From assembly GCA_021811865.1 (NCBI GenBank), contig JAKAQB010000068.1:1-16849 (forward strand): a stretch of 16,849 nt of DNA. Reading direction: 5' to 3'. Positions within the stretch are counted from its first letter, which is position 1. Every line of letters begins with the position of its first letter. The notes below the pieces were generated by a model. The model saw only the letters and a list, made by a program, of their open reading frames with translations. It searched no databases and was not told the DNA's origin. Position numbers and translations under genes: made by a program. The DNA comes from Actinomycetes bacterium. GTDB lineage: Bacteria > Actinomycetota > Acidimicrobiia > Acidimicrobiales > Palsa-688. This document shows, one piece after another, positions 12,496 to 16,849 of the stretch.

Positions 12496-12807
12496 ATGAC
12501 CAAGCTCACTGACAAGGCGATCCTGGCGGCCGCCGTCCTGAGCGGCCTCGGCCTCGGCACCGTGGCGCTGGGAACCGCCAGCGCGTCACCTGCGACCCGC
12601 CACCCTGCGACCCACCACCCTGCGACCCACCACCCTGCCGCCACGCACGCCCGCCCGCAGGAGACACCCGGCGGCGAGGCCGACGGTCCCGGCGGTCCGC
12701 AGGGCGGGCCCAACGTCCAGTCCGGCCCGGACGTCCAGCAGGGCTCCCAGGCCGGCCCAGACACCGCCGGCCCAGACACCGCCGGCCCAGACACCGCCGG
12801 CTCGTAG
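12496..12807 (+). CDS. Small secreted low-complexity protein
   Basis: A 103-residue product with a clear signal peptide: Met-Thr-Lys-Leu-Thr-Asp-Lys, a hydrophobic core (about 9-27) and a likely cleavage after Ala-Ser-Ala near residue 31. The mature part is low complexity. First come His/Pro/Ala/Thr repeats (His-Pro-Ala-Thr units, about 34-50), then a Gly/Pro/Asp/Gln stretch, and three Gly-Pro-Asp-Thr-Ala units at the C-terminus encoded by a 15-bp DNA repeat. AAGGAG lies 9 nt before the ATG. The His cluster could bind metal, but this is speculative. It precedes the two-component genes, carries the same CTTCAG repeat in its promoter and ends in a strong terminator, so it is probably a target of that system, perhaps its sensed or accessory protein. 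Confidence 0.75.
   Translation: MTKLTDKAILAAAVLSGLGLGTVALGTASASPATRHPATHHPATHHPAATHARPQETPGGEADGPGGPQGGPNVQSGPDVQQGSQAGPDTAGPDTAGPDTAGS
12742..12800 (+). repeat. 15-bp in-frame tandem repeats in the secreted-protein gene
   Basis: The unit GGCCCAGACACCGCC occurs three times in succession near the 3' end, preceded by related GGCCCGGAC units. The length is a multiple of three, so copy-number change would alter the C-terminus without breaking the frame. Confidence 0.65.
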
Positions 12808-12816
12808 CCGGCAGCC

Positions 12817-12845
12817 GGGTCCGCCGGGGTCGCCCCGGCGGACCC
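12817..12845 (+). terminator. Strong hairpin terminator after the secreted-protein gene
   Basis: GGGTCCGCCGGGG and CCCCGGCGGACCC form a perfect 13-bp stem with a 3-nt loop, 9 nt after the stop codon. There is no T-run, as is common in high-GC actinobacteria. It separates the secreted protein from the response-regulator promoter. Confidence 0.8.
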
Positions 12846-12855
12846 GTCAGCGGTT

Positions 12856-12872
12856 CTTCAGGGCGCCTTCAG
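12856..12872 (+). promoter_or_regulatory. Candidate autoregulatory response-regulator site
   Basis: CTTCAG-GGCGC-CTTCAG is a perfect direct repeat with an 11-bp period that ends 24 nt before the response-regulator ATG. Two half-sites on one DNA face are the typical target of OmpR-family dimers, so autoregulation is likely. Confidence 0.65.
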
Positions 12873-12896
12873 GTGGCAGCGGCGATGATGGTGGCC

Positions 12897-13574
12897 ATGC
12901 GCGTGCTGGTCGTCGAGGACGAGAAGCGCCTCGCCGCCGCCCTCCGGCGGGGTCTCGTCTCGGAGGGCTTCGCCGTCGATGTCGCCCTCGACGGCACGCA
13001 GGGCGAGTGGATGGCCACAGCGCAGGTCTACGACGCCATCGTTCTCGACATCATGCTGCCGGGCGTCAACGGCTACCAGCTGTGCGGCCGGCTGCGCGAG
13101 CAGGGCATCTGGACACCGATCCTGATGCTGACGGCCAAGGACGGCGAGCACGACGAGGCGGAGGCGCTCGACACCGGCGCCGACGACTTCCTCTCCAAGC
13201 CCTTCTCCTACGTGGTCCTCGTGGCCCGCCTGCGGGCCCTGGTCCGCCGCGGATCGGTGGCCCGCCCTGCGGTTCTCGCGTGCGGCGACCTGGTCCTCGA
13301 CCCCGCGTCCCGCCGCTGCAGCCGGGAGGGCACGCCAGTGGAGCTCACAGCCCGCGAGCTGGCGGTCGCCGAGTACCTGCTGCGCCATGCCGGCGACGTC
13401 GTCTCCAAGTCGGAGATCCTCGACCACGTCTGGGACTTCGCCTTCGACGGTGACCCCAACGTCGTCGAGGTGCACGTCAGCGCCCTGCGTCGCAAGCTGG
13501 ACCGGGCGTTCGGGCGGGCCAGCATCGAGACCGTCCGCGGCGCGGGGTACCGCCTGGTCGACGACCGTGGCTGA
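12897..13574 (+). CDS. OmpR/PhoB-family response regulator
   Basis: The 225-residue protein has an N-terminal receiver domain (1-115) with acidic pocket Glu7-Asp8, phospho-acceptor Asp51 in Val-Leu-Asp-Ile-Met-Leu-Pro, Thr79 and Lys101 in Lys-Pro-Phe. It ends in a winged-helix DNA-binding domain (about 130-222) with Leu-Thr-Ala-Arg-Glu, Val-Asp-Val-type helices and Gly-Ala-Gly-Tyr-Arg-Leu. I chose the ATG at 12897-12899 because the receiver fold begins there; three in-frame codons upstream could add up to eight residues. The coding region overlaps the kinase by 8 nt. The CTTCAG direct repeats before this gene, before the secreted protein and before the EAL gene are its likely targets. Confidence 0.94.
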   Translation: MRVLVVEDEKRLAAALRRGLVSEGFAVDVALDGTQGEWMATAQVYDAIVLDIMLPGVNGYQLCGRLREQGIWTPILMLTAKDGEHDEAEALDTGADDFLSKPFSYVVLVARLRALVRRGSVARPAVLACGDLVLDPASRRCSREGTPVELTARELAVAEYLLRHAGDVVSKSEILDHVWDFAFDGDPNVVEVHVSALRRKLDRAFGRASIETVRGAGYRLVDDRG

Positions 13575-15099
13575 GCGGCGCGCCTTCACCCGGCGGGGAT
13601 CGGTCCGGGTCCGCACGACCCTGGCCGCCACCTTCGCCGTAGCTGTGGCCCTGACCGTCGGTGCCGTCGTCATGATCACCGTCCTGCGCGGCTCGCTGGA
13701 GAGCAACCGCCGGGCGGCGGCGACCAGCCGCGCCCAGGACATCGCTGCTCTCGCTGCCTCCGGGCGGCTGCCGGCCACCCTCGGCCTGCCCGGTCAGGAC
13801 GCAACCTTCGCCCAGGTCGTCGACGCCGGCGGGACGGTCGTGGCGGCGTCCACCAACATCGCCGGCGAGCCGCCGGTCGGCCCCCCGCTCCACGGCCACC
13901 GGTCGGGCCGGCCCACCATCCAGGGCAACGCCATCGGCCAGGACGGCCGGTACGGCCTGGTGGCGGTCCCGGCCCGGGAAGGAGCCCGGGCCCTGACGGT
14001 CTACGCCGGCTACTCGCTCGCTCTGACCGACCTCGCCGTCGGCGACGTCGAGCTGGCCCTCGCCGTGGGGCTCCCGCTGCTCGTCATCCTGGTCGCCTGC
14101 ACCTCCTGGTGGATCGTCGGGCGAGCCATGCGCCCCATCGACCTGATACGGGCCGAGGTGGCGAGGATCACCACCGAGGACCTGCACCGCCGGGTCCCCG
14201 TCCCGGCCGCCGACGACGAGCTCGGTCGCCTCGCCCGGACCATGAACGGCATGCTGGACCGCATCGAGGCCGGCGCCGACCGCCAGCGCGCCTTCGTCGC
14301 CGACGCCTCCCACGAGCTGCGCAGCCCGCTGACCGCCTTGCGCACCCAGCTCGAGGTCGGCCTGGCAGCCGGGTCCTCGACGGACTGGCGGGCCACCGCC
14401 GAAGGCGCGCTCGCCGAGGAGCAACGGCTCGAGCGGCTCGTCACGGACCTGCTGCTCCTCGCTCGCCTGGAGGCCCGTTCAGCCCCGCGCCGGCCGGCTC
14501 TAGGACAGCGGGCCGCGCCCGGCTCGAGCGTCTGCGACCTGGCCGCCACCGCCGAGGCAGACCTCGCCCACCGACCCAGCCCGCCGGCGCTCCAACTGCA
14601 CACGGGCGGCGACCGCCGCCCTCTCGTCGGTGTCGACGAGCACCTCGCCCGGCGCGTTGTCTCCAACTTGGTAGACAACGCCTGCCGCCACGCCCGCAGC
14701 GCCGTCTCGGTATCCGTCGAGGTCTGCAAGGGAGCCACCGTCGAGCTGGTCGTGGCCGACGACGGCCCGGGGGTGGCACCGGAGGACCGGGAGAGGGTGT
14801 TCGAGCGCTTCACCCGCCTCGACGCCGCCCGTGGCACCGATTCCGGCGGCGCCGGCCTGGGCCTCGCCATCGTCCGCGACATCGTCGTTCGCCACGGTGG
14901 CAGCGTCCGCTTCACCGACACGCCGCTCGGGGCCCGTGTCGCCGTCCGCCTGCCCGCCGCCGCAGCCCCGGACGCGATCGAGACGCCCGTCGCCGGCACA
15001 CGCCCATCTCACACGCGCATCTCACAGCGGCTGACATCCGGCCGCAGACCCGCGGGCCGGCCCGGCGATCCGACGGGCCCGGCGCTGGGAGAGAGGTGA
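13567..15099 (+). CDS. Membrane sensor histidine kinase
   Basis: A 510-residue kinase starting at a GTG that overlaps the response-regulator stop by 8 nt. It has a transmembrane helix at 19-41, an extracytoplasmic sensor region of about 120 residues, a second helix at about 161-185, a HAMP linker (186-238) and an H box with phospho-acceptor His249 (Ala-Ser-His-Glu-Leu-Arg-Ser-Pro-Leu). The catalytic domain has an N box (Asn-Leu-Val-Asp-Asn-Ala), G1 (Asp-Asp-Gly-Pro-Gly-Val) and G2 (Gly-Ala-Gly-Leu-Gly-Leu-Ala-Ile-Val). The last ~45 residues are a Pro/Arg/Thr-rich tail outside the catalytic fold. The frame stays open well upstream of 13567, but that part duplicates the response-regulator region in another frame and is not kinase. 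The ligand is unknown; the secreted protein upstream is a candidate. Confidence 0.94.
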   Translation: MAERRAFTRRGSVRVRTTLAATFAVAVALTVGAVVMITVLRGSLESNRRAAATSRAQDIAALAASGRLPATLGLPGQDATFAQVVDAGGTVVAASTNIAGEPPVGPPLHGHRSGRPTIQGNAIGQDGRYGLVAVPAREGARALTVYAGYSLALTDLAVGDVELALAVGLPLLVILVACTSWWIVGRAMRPIDLIRAEVARITTEDLHRRVPVPAADDELGRLARTMNGMLDRIEAGADRQRAFVADASHELRSPLTALRTQLEVGLAAGSSTDWRATAEGALAEEQRLERLVTDLLLLARLEARSAPRRPALGQRAAPGSSVCDLAATAEADLAHRPSPPALQLHTGGDRRPLVGVDEHLARRVVSNLVDNACRHARSAVSVSVEVCKGATVELVVADDGPGVAPEDRERVFERFTRLDAARGTDSGGAGLGLAIVRDIVVRHGGSVRFTDTPLGARVAVRLPAAAAPDAIETPVAGTRPSHTRISQRLTSGRRPAGRPGDPTGPALGER

Positions 15100-15129
15100 T
15101 GTCGGAGGCGCGGCGGTTTTCGGCTGGAG

Positions 15130-16791
15130 TCAGGCCTCCATGATCACCGGCACGATCATCGGCCGCCGGCGGGTGCGCTCGGCCACGAAGCGTCCCAGGG
15201 CCTGGCGGGCCTTCAGCTTCAACGCCTCCGGCTCGGCGGCCGCCGACTCGTCCATCGCCTCGAGCGCATCGAGCACCGTCCGCCTCGCCTCGTCGAGCAG
15301 CTCCTCGGCCTCCGGGGCGTACACCCACCCGCGGGTGATGATCTCCGGGCCGGTCACGATCTCGCCCGTCTTGGTGTCGACCGTGATGACCACCATCACC
15401 ACACCCTCCTCGGCCAGGACCTTGCGGTCCCGCAGCACGCCCCGCCCGACGTCGCCCACGATCCCATCCACGTAGAGGTAGCCGGCGGGCACCTCGCCCA
15501 CGAAGTCGATCCCGTCGTCGGTGATCTCCACCACGTCACCGTCCTCGGCGAGCAGGATTCTCGACTCCGACACGCCCATCTCCGCCGCCAACTTGGCGTT
15601 GTGGGTCAGGTGGCGGAACTCGCCGTGCACCGGGATGAAGGCCGCGGGCCTCAGCACGGAGTGCATCAGGCGCAGCTCGTCGCGCATGGCGTGGCCGCTC
15701 ACGTGGACCTCGGCGAGCCCCGAGTGCACCACGTCGGCCCCGAGCCGGCACAACCCGTCGATCACCTTGCCGACCGACGTCTCGTTGCCGGGGATGGCAT
15801 GGGAGGACAGCACGACCAGGTCGCCGTCGCCCACCGTGATCCGCTTGTTGTCGTTGGCGGCCATGAGCGCCAGCGCCGACATCGGCTCCCCCTGCGAACC
15901 CGTCGATATGACACACACCCGCTGCGGCGCGTAGTGGCCGATGTCGTCGATGTCGATCAGGCACTCGTCGGGAATGCTGAGCAGGCCCATCGAGCGGGCG
16001 AGGGCGACGTTCTTGCCCATGGAGCGGCCGAGGGTGGCCACCATCCGGCCCTCGGCGACGGCGGCGTCGGCGATCTGCTGGATGCGGTGGATGTGGCTGG
16101 CGAAGCACGCCACGATGATCCGCTGCTCGCGGTGGGCGGCGAAGAGGTCCCACAGGACCCGGCCGACGCTGCGCTCGGACTTGGTGTGCCCCTCCTCCTC
16201 GGCGTTGGTCGAGTCGCAGAGGAACAGGCGCACCCCGGCGCTGTCGGCAATGGCGCCGAGGTGGGCGAGGTCGGTCGCCCGGCCGTCCACCGGGGTCAGG
16301 TCGATCTTGAAGTCACCCGAGTGGAGGATGACGCCCTGGGGGGTGTGGAAGGCGGTGGCGAAGCCGTGCGGCACCGAATGGGTGACGGGGATGAACTCGA
16401 CGTCGAAGGGACCGATCACGCGGCGCTCGCCGTCGTGGACGGGGATCAGCTGAGTTCGGCCCAGCAGCCCGGCCTCCTCTATCCGGCTGCGCGCCAGGCC
16501 AAGGCTCAGCGGCGAACCGTAGATCGGGAACGACATCTCACGGAGCAGGAACGACAAGCCGCCGCAATGGTCCTCGTGGCCGTGGGTGATGATGCAGCCC
16601 TCGACGCGTGGGGCGTTGTCGAGCAGGTAAGTGAAATCCGGGAGGACGAGGTCGACGCCGGGCATGTCGGCGTCGGGGAACATGAGCCCGCAGTCGAGGA
16701 TCATGATCCGGCCGCCGACCTCGACGCACGCGCAGTTGCGGCCGATCTCCCCCAGGCCGCCGAGAAAGACGATGCGTACCGGATCAGCCAA
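15130..16791 (-). CDS. rnj: Ribonuclease J
   Basis: The 553-residue metallo-beta-lactamase/beta-CASP nuclease processes and degrades RNA with endonuclease and 5'-3' exonuclease activity. It has Gly-Gly-Leu-Gly-Glu-Ile-Gly-Arg-Asn (11-19), the zinc motif His70-Gly-His72-Glu-Asp74-His75, His-Ser-Gly-Asp-Phe, the beta-CASP segment with Ser-Gly-His-Ala and Pro-Val-His-Gly-Glu-Phe, and a C-terminal RNase J domain with Arg-Arg-Arg-Pro near the end. The start is TTG at 16789-16791. The frame remains open upstream to the G-rich window edge, but the conserved protein begins here. It converges with the kinase gene, leaving only 30 bp between them. The Ala-Cys-Val-Glu variant near residues 21-24 resembles Acidimicrobiia versions as I remember them. 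Confidence 0.95.
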   Translation of the reverse strand: MADPVRIVFLGGLGEIGRNCACVEVGGRIMILDCGLMFPDADMPGVDLVLPDFTYLLDNAPRVEGCIITHGHEDHCGGLSFLLREMSFPIYGSPLSLGLARSRIEEAGLLGRTQLIPVHDGERRVIGPFDVEFIPVTHSVPHGFATAFHTPQGVILHSGDFKIDLTPVDGRATDLAHLGAIADSAGVRLFLCDSTNAEEEGHTKSERSVGRVLWDLFAAHREQRIIVACFASHIHRIQQIADAAVAEGRMVATLGRSMGKNVALARSMGLLSIPDECLIDIDDIGHYAPQRVCVISTGSQGEPMSALALMAANDNKRITVGDGDLVVLSSHAIPGNETSVGKVIDGLCRLGADVVHSGLAEVHVSGHAMRDELRLMHSVLRPAAFIPVHGEFRHLTHNAKLAAEMGVSESRILLAEDGDVVEITDDGIDFVGEVPAGYLYVDGIVGDVGRGVLRDRKVLAEEGVVMVVITVDTKTGEIVTGPEIITRGWVYAPEAEELLDEARRTVLDALEAMDESAAAEPEALKLKARQALGRFVAERTRRRPMIVPVIMEA

Positions 16792-16849
16792 GGGGTGCCC
16801 GATCCGACTCGGGTAGGGGGGCGGCGGGGGGGGCGAGGGGGGCGGAGGC
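16792..16849. other. G-rich window end upstream of RNase J
   Basis: After about 20 normal bases the sequence becomes almost all G with scattered C and A, resembling the poly-G at the other end. Any RNase J promoter or upstream neighbour is therefore lost or unreliable. Confidence 0.5.

Noticed and set aside
13387..13566. Extended N-terminus for the histidine kinase
   Set aside because: These 60 codons lie inside the response-regulator gene in another frame. The GTG at 13567 gives a normal kinase N-terminus.
12858..14424. Long minus-strand frames across the two-component genes
   Set aside because: Shadows of the response regulator and kinase, with composition typical of antisense high-GC frames.

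Overview
The window is very GC-rich. Its gene style (RNase J, TetR and MerR regulators, TAnnnT-type -10 elements, GTG and TTG starts) points to an actinobacterium, most likely an uncultured Acidimicrobiia-like lineage. That placement is inference from protein style, not from a marker-gene tree. The first ~108 bases are almost pure G and the last ~40 are very G-rich, so both ends look like low-quality contig ends.

Layout. 1-520: poly-G, a copy of a 79-bp dispersed repeat, a small minisatellite and a remnant of a Uma2-like endonuclease. 519-1807 (minus): a TetR regulator translationally coupled to a membrane protein that looks like an M50 (site-2 protease) relative lacking the catalytic Glu. 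2317-3645 (minus): a GAF-EAL cyclic-di-GMP phosphodiesterase. 3860-5188: a scar region with a broken mini zinc-finger gene, a frameshifted and truncated IstB transposition ATPase, and the 3' part of a surface-protein gene. 5185-5448: a small zinc-ribbon membrane protein coupled to that surface-protein gene.

5475-10621 (minus) is the centre of the window, a compact five-gene operon. In transcription order it encodes a MerR regulator, a very divergent adenosylcobalamin-dependent acyl-CoA mutase large subunit, a MeaB-type GTPase chaperone, an acyl-CoA synthetase and a separate B12-binding small subunit. It reads as a self-contained pathway: activate a carboxylic acid to its CoA thioester, rearrange its carbon skeleton with B12, and keep the mutase loaded and repaired. 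A 16-bp palindrome overlapping a good promoter lies just upstream of the MerR gene. The mutase departs from the methylmalonyl-, isobutyryl- and 2-hydroxyisobutyryl-CoA mutase pattern at several active-site positions, so its substrate may be new.

10704-12078: mostly non-coding, with the second copy of the 79-bp repeat, a 14-bp tandem repeat and a HigBA-like toxin-antitoxin pair (minus). 12496-15099 (plus): a small secreted low-complexity protein, a strong terminator and an OmpR-type response regulator overlapping its sensor kinase. A direct repeat CTTCAG-N5-CTTCAG (11-bp period) occurs before the secreted protein and before the response regulator, and a near-identical one lies before the distant EAL gene. 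This suggests one regulon linking the two-component system to cyclic-di-GMP. 15130-16791 (minus): ribonuclease J. I found no tRNA, rRNA, CRISPR array or B12 riboswitch.
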